Shown: positions 1-4,751, numbered from the stretch's first letter. The stretch: DNA of 8,540 bases from CAZVEV01 sp964625865 (GCA_964625865.1 CAZVEV010000274.1:1-8540); one strand, 5' to 3'. Notes: a model not told the origin generated them from the sequence alone. Made by a program: numbers and translations.

Positions 1-184
1 GATGAGCGACCTGGACCTGCCCGACGGCGCTACGCTGCTGAGCGATCCGGCAACACGGATCTGCTCGCTGATCGTGGTGGCCGAAGAGGTCGAGGCCGAA
101 GCCGAAGAAGAAGGCGCCGAAGCGGCCCAGCCGGAAGTCATCGGCGAGAAGCCGGCCGAAGAAGGCGAAGAGGCCGGCGAGTAG
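1..184 (+). CDS. rplY: 50S ribosomal protein bL25 (TL5/CTC type), C-terminal fragment
   Basis: This is the 3' end of a gene cut by the window edge; the reading frame runs from base 2 to the TAG at 182-184, and the true start lies upstream. The visible 60 residues begin with a stretch of the form S-D-L-x-L-P-D-G-A-T-L-L-S-D-P, which matches the end of the C-terminal beta domain of long bL25 (CTC) proteins, which bind 5S rRNA. After about residue 27 it becomes an acidic Glu/Ala-rich tail, a common ending in long bL25 proteins. The next gene is pth, 12 nt downstream, and the rplY-pth pair is a frequent neighbourhood in bacteria, which supports the call. The methionine at base 2 is probably internal. 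Little of the fold is visible, so the identification rests on the short motif, the tail and the context. Confidence 0.82.
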   Translation, partial: MSDLDLPDGATLLSDPATRICSLIVVAEEVEAEAEEEGAEAAQPEVIGEKPAEEGEEAGE

Positions 185-196
185 CCGCGCAAGCCC

Positions 197-850
197 GTGG
201 AAGACGACCCTGCCGCCACGACGAAGGTCATTGTGGGCCTGGGCAATCCCGGCGACGAATACGTCGGCACGCGCCACAACGTCGGCTTCATGGTCGTCAA
301 GGCCCTGGTCCGACGCTGGGGCGCCGACCGCGGACGAAAGGCCTTCGGCGGGCGTCTCCAGGACGTCCGGCTTCCGGGCGCCGACGACGACGCCCCGGCC
401 CGGCGGGTCTTGCTGCTGAGGCCGATGACGTACATGAATTGCAGCGGCCGGGCCGTCAGGGACCTGACGAGTTTTTACAGGGTCCCGCCGAATGACGTGT
501 TGGTCGTAATGGACGATCTGGCCCTGCCCCCGGGGCGTCTGCGGATCAGGCCCGGCGGGTCGTCCGGTGGACACAAGGGCCTCGGCGATATCGCCTCGGC
601 GATGGGCACTGACGCGATCGCGCGGCTGCGCGTGGGCATCGGCTCGCCGCCGCAGTACATGGACGCGGCCGCATACGTCCTGAGGCGATTCGACGACGAC
701 GAGACCGAACGGATAGGCCAGGCCGTTGACCTGGCGGCGCGGGCAGCCGAGCAGTGGCTCAGCCGCCCCATAAACGAATTGATGGAAACCTACAACGCAC
801 CAAGGCAAGAACGGAAGAGCGCAGATGAGTCAAAGCACCAAGACGTATGA
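197..850 (+). CDS. pth: peptidyl-tRNA hydrolase (Pth)
   Basis: Cytoplasmic enzyme that cleaves the ester bond of peptidyl-tRNAs released from stalled ribosomes, recycling tRNA. The 217-residue product has the family signatures in order: G-L-G-N-P-G near residues 14-19, T-R-H-N at 25-28 (His27 corresponds to catalytic His20 of E. coli Pth), P-M-T-Y-M-N with Asn81, M-D-D-L-A-L-P-P-G with Asp106 (E. coli Asp93 position), and G-G-H-K-G-L at 124-129. The last motif is usually G-G-H-N-G-L, so the substrate-contacting Asn (E. coli Asn114) is Lys127 here. The start is GTG at 197, the only start codon that keeps the N-terminal strand before G-L-G-N-P-G intact. There is no clear Shine-Dalgarno sequence, so translation is probably coupled to the bL25 stop 12 nt upstream. 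The 3' end overlaps rpsF by 26 nt. Length is slightly above the usual 185-200, owing to a polar C-terminal tail. Confidence 0.96.
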   Translation: MEDDPAATTKVIVGLGNPGDEYVGTRHNVGFMVVKALVRRWGADRGRKAFGGRLQDVRLPGADDDAPARRVLLLRPMTYMNCSGRAVRDLTSFYRVPPNDVLVVMDDLALPPGRLRIRPGGSSGGHKGLGDIASAMGTDAIARLRVGIGSPPQYMDAAAYVLRRFDDDETERIGQAVDLAARAAEQWLSRPINELMETYNAPRQERKSADESKHQDV

Positions 851-1463
851 AGGCATGTTCCTGGTCCCCCCGGGCTCGGACGTCCAGGCGGCCTGTGAGC
901 CGATCCAGACCGTCCTGTCCCGCAGCGAAGCCGAGGTCCTGTCGATCAAGGCCTGGGACGAGCGCAGGTTGGCCTACGAGATCGCCGGACAGCGGCGCGG
1001 GCTGTACATCCTGGCGTACTTCAAGGCCGACCCGGCGAAGATCGGCGACATCGAGCACGACAGCCAACTCAGCGAGGGCATCCTGCGAGTCCTGATCACC
1101 CGGAAGGACGCCCTGAGCGACGACGAGGTAAACGCGGTGACCCCGGCCGGCACGCGCGCCGCGGCGCAGGCCGAGGAGGAAGCTGCCGCCGCAGCCGTTG
1201 CCGCCGACGCACCGGCCCAGGACGCCGAAGCCGTCGCCGCTGATGCGCCGGCCGACGCCGCCCAACCCGTCACGGCTGACGTACCGGCCGAGGCGCCGAC
1301 CGAACCCGTTGCCGCCGACGCACCGGCCGAGGCGCCTGTCGAGGCACCGGCCGAGGCGCCCGTCGAGACACCGGCCGAGACCGTCCAAGCCGACGCGCCG
1401 ACCGGGCAGGCTGAGGCGCCCGTGGTCGAAGGCGAGCAGACCGAACCGCAGACCGACAACTGA
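825..1463 (+). CDS. rpsF: 30S ribosomal protein bS6 with long Ala/Pro/Glu-rich C-terminal tail
   Basis: Small-subunit protein that binds the central domain of 16S rRNA as a dimer with bS18. Residues 6-95 form a normal bS6 core: T-Y-E-G-M-F at the N-terminus, a W-D-E-R-R-L-A-Y-E-I segment near 44-53, G-L-Y-I-L-A-Y-F near 59-66, and an ending I-L-R-V-L-I-T-R-K-D near 86-95. The core fills the usual length of about 95-100 residues. It is followed by about 115 residues made mostly of Ala, Pro, Glu, Asp and Val, so the tail is longer than the domain. The tail is strongly acidic, with Arg111 its only basic residue, and contains in-frame repeats (see the repeat entries). The ATG at 825 lies inside the end of pth, with a modest GGAAG at 813-817. 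The overlap suggests translational coupling and leaves no room for the usual rpsF leader. ssb, rpsR and rplI follow, the classic bS6 operon order. Confidence 0.95.
   Translation: MSQSTKTYEGMFLVPPGSDVQAACEPIQTVLSRSEAEVLSIKAWDERRLAYEIAGQRRGLYILAYFKADPAKIGDIEHDSQLSEGILRVLITRKDALSDDEVNAVTPAGTRAAAQAEEEAAAAAVAADAPAQDAEAVAADAPADAAQPVTADVPAEAPTEPVAADAPAEAPVEAPAEAPVETPAETVQADAPTGQAEAPVVEGEQTEPQTDN
1197..1328 (+). repeat. 21-bp exact direct repeat in the rpsF tail
   Basis: A 21-bp sequence beginning GTTGCCGCCGACG occurs exactly at 1197-1217 and again at 1308-1328. The 111-bp distance is a multiple of three, so both copies are in frame and encode the same peptide (V-A-A-D-A-P-A). Identity at the DNA level, including third positions, points to fairly recent duplication or exchange rather than selection on amino-acid composition alone. 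Confidence 0.8.
1320..1382 (+). repeat. 24-bp tandem repeat in the rpsF tail (about 2.5 copies)
   Basis: Positions 1320-1343 and 1344-1367 are adjacent 24-bp units that differ at one base and encode A-P-A-E-A-P-V-E. A partial third unit begins at 1368 (T-P-A-E). The 15-bp core ACCGGCCGAGGCGCC also occurs once upstream at 1283-1297. The period is 8 codons, so changes in copy number would lengthen or shorten the bS6 tail without a frameshift. Confidence 0.82.
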
Positions 1464-1497
1464 GCCCGCACTCGTCCGGCCGGGACGAGGCACGGGC
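1464..1497 (+). promoter_or_regulatory. two-part hairpin directly after the rpsF stop codon
   Basis: The transcript can fold with GCCCG (1464-1468) pairing to CGGGC (1493-1497), a small internal loop (CA opposite GCA), then a 7-bp stem CTCGTCC (1471-1477) with GGACGAG (1483-1489) around the loop GGCCG. It starts at the first base after the rpsF TGA and ends 9 nt before the ssb Shine-Dalgarno sequence. No T-tract follows, so a Rho-independent terminator is unlikely. It could be an mRNA processing or stability element, or a modulator of ssb translation. The pairing is seen; the function is inferred. Confidence 0.5.
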
Positions 1498-1506
1498 GCC
1501 AGACCC

Positions 1507-1512
1507 AGGGAG
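1507..1512 (+). promoter_or_regulatory. Shine-Dalgarno sequence of ssb
   Basis: AGGGAG lies 7 nt before the ATG at 1520. It is one of the strongest ribosome binding sites in this operon, and it fixes the ssb start. Confidence 0.8.
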
Positions 1513-1519
1513 CACGAGC

Positions 1520-2089
1520 ATGGCCAACTACAACAAAGTGATCCTCGCGGGAAACCTGACCCGCGACCCGCAACTGTCGTACACGCCCAGCCAGACGCCC
1601 GTCTGCGAGTTCGGCATGGCGATTAACAGGCGATACCGCGGCGGCGACGGGCAGCAGCGCGAGGATACGTGCTTCGTCGAATGCCAGGCCTGGGGCAAGA
1701 CCGGCGAGATCATCAACCAGTACATGAGCAAGGGGCGACCGCTCCTGGTGGAAGGCCGCCTGACCTACGATGCATGGGAAGGCAAGGACGGTCAGCGTCG
1801 AAGCAAACTCCGTGTCACGGTCGAGAACTTCCAGTTTCTCGGCGGCGGCGGTGGCGGTGGTCAAGGCGGCGGCGGATACCAGCAGCAGCAACAGCGTCGC
1901 CCCGCGCCCCCTGCCCCGCAGCCCCAAGGCGGCGACTACTCCGCTCCGCCGCAACAGTCGCACGACAACGCACCTCCGCCCCAACAGGGCGGCGACTACT
2001 CGGCCCCGCCGCAGCAGTCGTACGAGAACGCACCGGAACCTCCCCCACCGGACATCGACGCCCCGGGAGGCGATAACATCCCGTTCTGA
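1520..2089 (+). CDS. ssb: single-stranded DNA-binding protein (SSB)
   Basis: Binds and protects single-stranded DNA in replication, recombination and repair, normally as a tetramer, and recruits partner proteins through its C-terminal tip. Residues 1-107 form the OB-fold: N-K-V-I-L-A-G-N-L-T-R-D-P near 5-17, F-x-M-A-I-N-R near 31-37, A-W-G-K at 57-60, G-R-P-L-L-V-E-G-R-L at 72-81, then a strand ending F-Q-F-L-G. Trp58 and Trp86 are likely stacking residues. A Gly run (108-119) and a Gln/Pro linker follow, including a tandem 20-residue duplication at 137-176. The protein ends D-N-I-P-F, matching the conserved D-D-D-I-P-F tip but with a single acidic residue next to I-P-F; Asp178 and Asp180 are further back. 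Its place between rpsF and rpsR is the standard arrangement. The length of 189 is near the E. coli size of 178. Confidence 0.97.
   Translation: MANYNKVILAGNLTRDPQLSYTPSQTPVCEFGMAINRRYRGGDGQQREDTCFVECQAWGKTGEIINQYMSKGRPLLVEGRLTYDAWEGKDGQRRSKLRVTVENFQFLGGGGGGGQGGGGYQQQQQRRPAPPAPQPQGGDYSAPPQQSHDNAPPPQQGGDYSAPPQQSYENAPEPPPPDIDAPGGDNIPF
1928..2047 (+). repeat. 60-bp tandem duplication in the SSB linker
   Basis: Two adjacent 60-bp units (1928-1987 and 1988-2047) encode related 20-residue segments that both begin G-G-D-Y-S-A-P-P-Q-Q-S, followed by H-D-N-A-P in the first and Y-E-N-A-P in the second. The first 16 codons are highly similar and the last four have diverged. The duplication is in frame and lies entirely within the disordered linker between the OB-fold and the acidic tip, so it adds linker length only. 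Confidence 0.85.
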
Positions 2090-2115
2090 CGCAATCGAAA
2101 CGAAACGCGACGTTT

Positions 2116-2154
2116 CCTTTCCCCTGCCGGCCGATCGGCGGCCTGCGGGAAAGG
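2116..2154 (+). promoter_or_regulatory. hairpin upstream of rpsR, candidate S6:S18-type control element
   Basis: CCTTTCCC (2116-2123) pairs perfectly with GGGAAAGG (2147-2154). Inside it, GCCG (2126-2129) can pair with CGGC (2136-2139) around a six-base loop that contains CCG; this leaves an asymmetric bulge on the 3' side (2142-2146). A no-loop palindrome GCCGATCGGC (2130-2139) overlaps the top. No T-tract follows, so a simple terminator is unlikely. The hairpin sits 21 nt before the rpsR start and just before AGGA at 2161-2164. In many bacteria the bS6:bS18 dimer represses its own operon by binding a hairpin with a CCG trinucleotide upstream of rpsF. Here rpsF has no leader, so control at this site is a reasonable guess, not a demonstration. 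Confidence 0.45.
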
Positions 2155-2175
2155 CAGTAAAGGAAAAGTGGAATT

Positions 2176-2448
2176 ATGGCAAGAAGACGAGGCCCCGTGG
2201 GCAAAGGCGGCAAAGGCAAGAGAAAGAAGCGTGGCGGTCGGTTCCGTGAACAGGCCAAGTGCCGCTTCTGCCGCGAGAAGACCGACGACGTGGACTACAA
2301 GGACATCGGACGCCTGGGCAAGCTGATTACGCAGCATGGCAAGATGTTCTCGCGCAAACGCAGCGGGAACTGCGCCAAGCATCAACGGTCCTGCAAGCGG
2401 GCCCTGAAACGCGCCCGGTTCATGGCCCTGCTGCCCTACGTCACCTGA
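2176..2448 (+). CDS. rpsR: 30S ribosomal protein bS18, zinc-ligand-containing (C+) type
   Basis: Small-subunit protein that pairs with bS6 on the platform of the 30S subunit. The 90-residue product starts with a very basic Gly/Lys/Arg arm (residues 3-24) and then the bS18 core: C-R-F-C at 29-32, V-D-Y-K-D-I at 39-44, the signature G-N-C-A-K-H-Q-R at 64-71, and K-R-A-L-K-R-A-R-F-M-A-L-L-P-Y at 74-88. Cys29, Cys32, Cys66 and either His69 or Cys73 could form a zinc site, as in the cysteine-containing C+ forms of bS18; many bS18 proteins lack these residues. Start choice: ATG at 2176 gives the standard M-A-R-R start, with AGGA at 2161-2164 and GTGGA at 2168-2172 upstream. The gene follows ssb by 86 bp and precedes rplI by 35 bp, the usual order. 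Confidence 0.96.
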   Translation: MARRRGPVGKGGKGKRKKRGGRFREQAKCRFCREKTDDVDYKDIGRLGKLITQHGKMFSRKRSGNCAKHQRSCKRALKRARFMALLPYVT

Positions 2449-2471
2449 GACTGAACCCGACAATCTGAAAC

Positions 2472-2476
2472 GAGGA
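2472..2476 (+). promoter_or_regulatory. Shine-Dalgarno sequence of rplI
   Basis: GAGGA lies 7 nt before the ATG at 2484. The 35-nt gap between rpsR and rplI otherwise shows no hairpin or promoter-like sequence. Confidence 0.7.
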
Positions 2477-2483
2477 TCCACGC

Positions 2484-3014
2484 ATGAAAGTGCTGCTCCG
2501 AAAGAACGTCCCCCATCTTGGCAAGATCGGGGAGGTCGTAGACGTCAAACCCGGCTATGCCCGTAACTATCTCGTACCCCAGCGGCTGGCCGTCGAACCG
2601 ACTGAGGGCAACCTCAAGGCGATCGAAGCCGAGAAGGCGGCCTACCTGGCCGAACTGGCCAAGCAACACGCCGAGATCGAGGCCAAGGCCGCTCTCGTCG
2701 CAGGCAAAGAGGTCACCATCGCCTGCCGCGCCAACGAAGAGGGCCACCTCTACGGCTCGGTGGGCCCGGCCCAGGTGTCGGCCGCCCTTGCCGAAACCGG
2801 CGTGTTCGTCGAAGCCGAGTACATCCAGATCGATACGCCGATCCAGCAACTGGACAAGTACGACGTCAAGATCCGCTTCAGTGAAGAGGTCTCGGCCACC
2901 GTCCACGTCTGGGTCGTGCCCGTCCGCGAGGCGAACATCGACGAGGCGGATGTCCCGGCCGGCGATGACGCGGACGCCGAGTCCGCCGACGAGTCCGTCA
3001 GCGAAGAGGCCTGA
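2484..3014 (+). CDS. rplI: 50S ribosomal protein bL9 with acidic C-terminal tail
   Basis: Large-subunit protein that binds 23S rRNA near the base of the L1 stalk and helps maintain reading-frame fidelity. The N-terminal RNA-binding domain is clear: M-K-V-L-L-R-K-N-V-P-H-L-G-K-I-G-E-V at 1-18 and V-K-P-G-Y-A-R-N-Y-L-V-P at 21-32. A long connecting helix follows (about residues 42-75, rich in Glu, Ala and Lys), then the C-terminal domain with G-H-L-Y-G-S-V near 88-94 and an ending V-H-V-W-V-V-P-V near 139-146. The last 28 or so residues are an acidic tail of Asp, Glu, Ala and Ser that E. coli bL9 (149 residues) lacks; total length is 176. It is the last gene before a strong hairpin and a new promoter, so the ribosomal transcription unit may end or be attenuated after it. 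Confidence 0.97.
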   Translation: MKVLLRKNVPHLGKIGEVVDVKPGYARNYLVPQRLAVEPTEGNLKAIEAEKAAYLAELAKQHAEIEAKAALVAGKEVTIACRANEEGHLYGSVGPAQVSAALAETGVFVEAEYIQIDTPIQQLDKYDVKIRFSEEVSATVHVWVVPVREANIDEADVPAGDDADAESADESVSEEA

Positions 3015-3081
3015 GGCATAACGTCTGCGTGCCGTGGCTTGCTTCTTGGCGTTCCGCAACGCGATAAGAAATCCGTGAAGA

Positions 3082-3107
3082 ATCGGCCTCGCATGGGCGG
3101 GGCCGAT
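3082..3107 (+). terminator. strong dyad after rplI, possible terminator or operator
   Basis: An 11-bp stem (3082-3092 with 3097-3107, one T-G wobble) closes on the four-base loop ATGG. It lies 67 nt after the rplI stop. There is no T-run behind it, so it is not a textbook Rho-independent terminator, although hairpins without U-tracts can still slow polymerase or protect a 3' end. Its right arm ends 4 bp before the TATAGT box of the putative dnaB promoter, so the same palindrome covers the -35 region and could act as a DNA operator. Confidence 0.5.
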
Positions 3108-3124
3108 CTGCTATAGTGCGCCAG
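3089..3124 (+). promoter_or_regulatory. putative extended -10 promoter for dnaB
   Basis: TATAGT at 3112-3117 matches the bacterial -10 consensus at five of six positions. It is preceded by TG at the right spacing (3109-3110), which makes an extended -10 element. No good -35 box is present at 16-18 bp, which is acceptable for extended -10 promoters. Transcription would start near 3124, leaving a leader of about 100 nt before dnaB. Confidence 0.55.
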
Positions 3125-3141
3125 TCGCCTGACGGGGCGAC
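3124..3141 (+). promoter_or_regulatory. hairpin at the predicted 5' end of the dnaB transcript
   Basis: GTCGCC (3124-3129) pairs with GGCGAC (3136-3141) around the loop TGACGG. It begins at the transcription start predicted from the -10 box, and a 5'-terminal stem of this kind often stabilises mRNA. The effect here is inferred. Confidence 0.4.
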
Positions 3142-3156
3142 ATACTCGACATACTC
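3139..3156 (+). repeat. 9-bp tandem direct repeat in the dnaB leader
   Basis: GACATACTC occurs twice without a gap (3139-3147 and 3148-3156). The repeat is exact and AT-richer than its surroundings. It could be a protein binding site or a replication-slippage product; no family of sites is recognised. Confidence 0.6.
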
Positions 3157-3171
3157 AATGAGGTGTTGTAC

Positions 3172-3205
3172 CGCGCGGCCGGTCGGGTTCTCCTGTCGGC
3201 GCGCG
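3172..3205 (+). promoter_or_regulatory. GC-rich hairpin just before the dnaB ribosome binding site
   Basis: CGCGCG (3172-3177) pairs with CGCGCG (3200-3205). With a one-base bulge the stem continues through CCG (3179-3181) with CGG (3197-3199), the exact register depending on the fold. The structure ends 8 nt before the AGGGA ribosome binding site (3214-3218) and could influence dnaB translation. Pairing is visible; any regulatory role is inferred. Confidence 0.4.
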
Positions 3206-3224
3206 TCAGTTGCCAGGGACGGCC

Positions 3225-4601
3225 ATGACTCAGCTAGACGTCAGTACTCCGGTTGATCGCGAAGGATTCCAGCGCGTCCCCCCGCATTCCATCGAGGCTG
3301 AAGCCTGCGTGCTCGGCTCGATGATCCTCCACGCACCCAGTATCGACGCGGTGGTCCAGATCACCGAGCCGGAGCATTTCTATCGGCCGGCCCACCAACT
3401 GTTGTTCGGCGTGCTGATGGAGATGAAGGACGCCAACAAGCCCATCGACCTGGTCACGGTGCGCGAGGCCCTCGATACGCGGCAGCAACTCCAGGCCGTC
3501 GGCGGGATCGAGTACGTCGTCGCCCTGGTTGAGGGCGTGCCCTCGGCCGCGAACGCCGAATACTACGCCAGGATCGTTCGCAACAAGGCCCTGCTGAGAC
3601 AACTGATCGTCGTGGGCACGGACATCGTCTCCGAGGCCTACCAGACACGCGACGAGGCGACCGACTTCCTCGACCATGCCGAACAGATGATCTTCCAGGT
3701 CGCCTCGAAGCACATGGGCGAAGAGTCTGTGTCGATCGGGTCGCTGCTCGAGGAAGCGTTCGAGAAACTCCAGGCCCAGGAGGGCATGGCCATCACGGGG
3801 CTGGCCACCGGGTATCAGCGACTGGACGAACTGACCGGCGGATTCCAGGACAGCGAGATGATTATCCTGGCCGCCCGCCCGTCGATGGGCAAGACCAGCC
3901 TCCTGCTGAACATTGCCGAGTATATGGCCATCATCGACAATATTCCTATCGCCCTGTTCTCCTTGGAAATGTCCAAGCAGCAACTCACCGCCCGCCTGCT
4001 GTCGGCACACGCGCGATTCGACCTGAAGAAGATGCGTCGCGGTTCGATTCGCCCGGAGGACTGGACGCATATTCAAGACGCCGCGAACGATCTCCGACCG
4101 GCCCCGCTGTACATCGACGACTCGCCCCTGCTGACGATCATGCAACTGCGGGCCAAGGCGCGGCGGATGGCGTCGGCACACGGCATCCAGGCGGTCTTCG
4201 TTGACTACCTGCAGTTGATGAGCTACGGCGGGCGGGCCGACAGCAGGCAGCAGGAGATCACCGAGATTTCGCGCGGCCTCAAGGCGCTCGCTAAGGAACT
4301 GTCGATCCCCGTGATCGTCGCGGCGCAATTGAATCGCGGCCCGGCCGACCGGACCTCGCACGTGCCCCGCATGAGCGACCTGCGCGAGAGCGGCTCGATT
4401 GAGCAGGACGCCGACGTGGTCATGCTGCTGCACAACGAGGACTACTACCACCGCGGCGAGGAAGGCTACATCCCCGAGAACATCACCAAGCTGATCATCG
4501 AGAAGCAGCGGAACGGCCCCACGGACATCGTCCACCTCCAGTTCCTCCCGCAGATCACGCGCTTCGAAGCCGCCGCCCCGACCCACCTGGCGGGAGGATA
4601 G
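3225..4601 (+). CDS. dnaB: replicative DNA helicase DnaB
   Basis: Hexameric 5'-3' helicase that unwinds DNA ahead of the replication fork and interacts with primase. The ATG at 3225 is chosen over an in-frame TTG at 3210 because AGGGA at 3214-3218 sits 6 nt before it; the product is 458 residues, close to E. coli DnaB (471). The N-terminal primase-interacting domain starts with V-P-P-H-S-I-E-A-E and contains P-I-D-L-V-T-V and S-A-A-N-A-E-Y-Y-A. After a linker comes the RecA-like domain: Walker A A-R-P-S-M-G-K-T with Lys223, S-L-E-M-S, Walker B V-D-Y-L-Q-L-M with Asp327, D-L-R-E-S-G-S-I-E-Q-D-A-D, and the C-terminal K-Q-R-N-G-P motif that contributes the arginine-finger region. No intein interrupts these motifs, although DnaB is a frequent intein host. 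The gene is the last of the conserved cluster but probably has its own promoter. Confidence 0.97.
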   Translation: MTQLDVSTPVDREGFQRVPPHSIEAEACVLGSMILHAPSIDAVVQITEPEHFYRPAHQLLFGVLMEMKDANKPIDLVTVREALDTRQQLQAVGGIEYVVALVEGVPSAANAEYYARIVRNKALLRQLIVVGTDIVSEAYQTRDEATDFLDHAEQMIFQVASKHMGEESVSIGSLLEEAFEKLQAQEGMAITGLATGYQRLDELTGGFQDSEMIILAARPSMGKTSLLLNIAEYMAIIDNIPIALFSLEMSKQQLTARLLSAHARFDLKKMRRGSIRPEDWTHIQDAANDLRPAPLYIDDSPLLTIMQLRAKARRMASAHGIQAVFVDYLQLMSYGGRADSRQQEITEISRGLKALAKELSIPVIVAAQLNRGPADRTSHVPRMSDLRESGSIEQDADVVMLLHNEDYYHRGEEGYIPENITKLIIEKQRNGPTDIVHLQFLPQITRFEAAAPTHLAGG

Positions 4602-4633
4602 TCGCGCCGAAACATACGCGCGGAGCATTGCCA

Positions 4634-4751
4634 GCAGGCAAAAGCCCACGGGCTCCGCCCGTGGGGTATCCACGAACAACACGCATCAACAGTAATCAAG
4701 GGACCCCCCTTCATCGAGACCCCACGGGCGGACCCGTGGGCGTTGACCTGC
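4634..4751. repeat. pair of inverted REP-like palindromes between convergent genes
   Basis: The left element (4644-4667) contains CCCACGGGC (4645-4653) and GCCCGTGGG (4657-4665), a perfect 9-bp stem with loop TCC. The right element (4719-4741) contains CCCACGGG (4721-4728) and CCCGTGGG (4733-4740), an 8-bp stem with loop CGGA. The right element is the reverse complement of the left one with one base deleted. Weaker similarity continues outward to the GCAGG/CCTGC ends at 4634 and 4751. Two palindromic units in opposite orientation separated by about 50 bp resemble bacterial REP/BIME units. They fill most of the 200-bp gap between dnaB and the convergent pseudouridine synthase gene; the rest (4602-4633 and 4752-4801) shows nothing recognisable. 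Confidence 0.7.
4637..4665 (-). terminator. possible terminator for the manA-rluB unit
   Basis: Read on the - strand, the left palindrome (stem 4665-4645, 9 bp, loop GGA) is followed by CTTTTG (4644-4639), a short T-run at the right place for a Rho-independent terminator. It lies about 137 nt past the rluB stop. The T-run is only four bases, so termination may be partial. Confidence 0.4.

Noticed and set aside
974..1984. Long - strand open frames opposite rpsF and ssb (also 759-1493)
   Set aside because: They are low-complexity products of the repeated GC-rich tail read backwards and cross the rpsF-ssb gap; no start context or motif supports them.
3210..3224. TTG start for dnaB at 3210
   Set aside because: The ribosome binding site AGGGA lies downstream of it and is correctly spaced for the ATG at 3225.
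3158..3256. 32-codon open frame in the dnaB leader overlapping the dnaB start
   Set aside because: No ribosome binding site and no recognisable peptide; it may be chance, although a leader peptide cannot be fully excluded.
3234..4682. Long open frame (482 codons) on the - strand opposite dnaB
   Set aside because: It is a mirror of dnaB codon structure in GC-rich DNA. Its translation has no recognisable motif, whereas the + strand encodes a complete DnaB.
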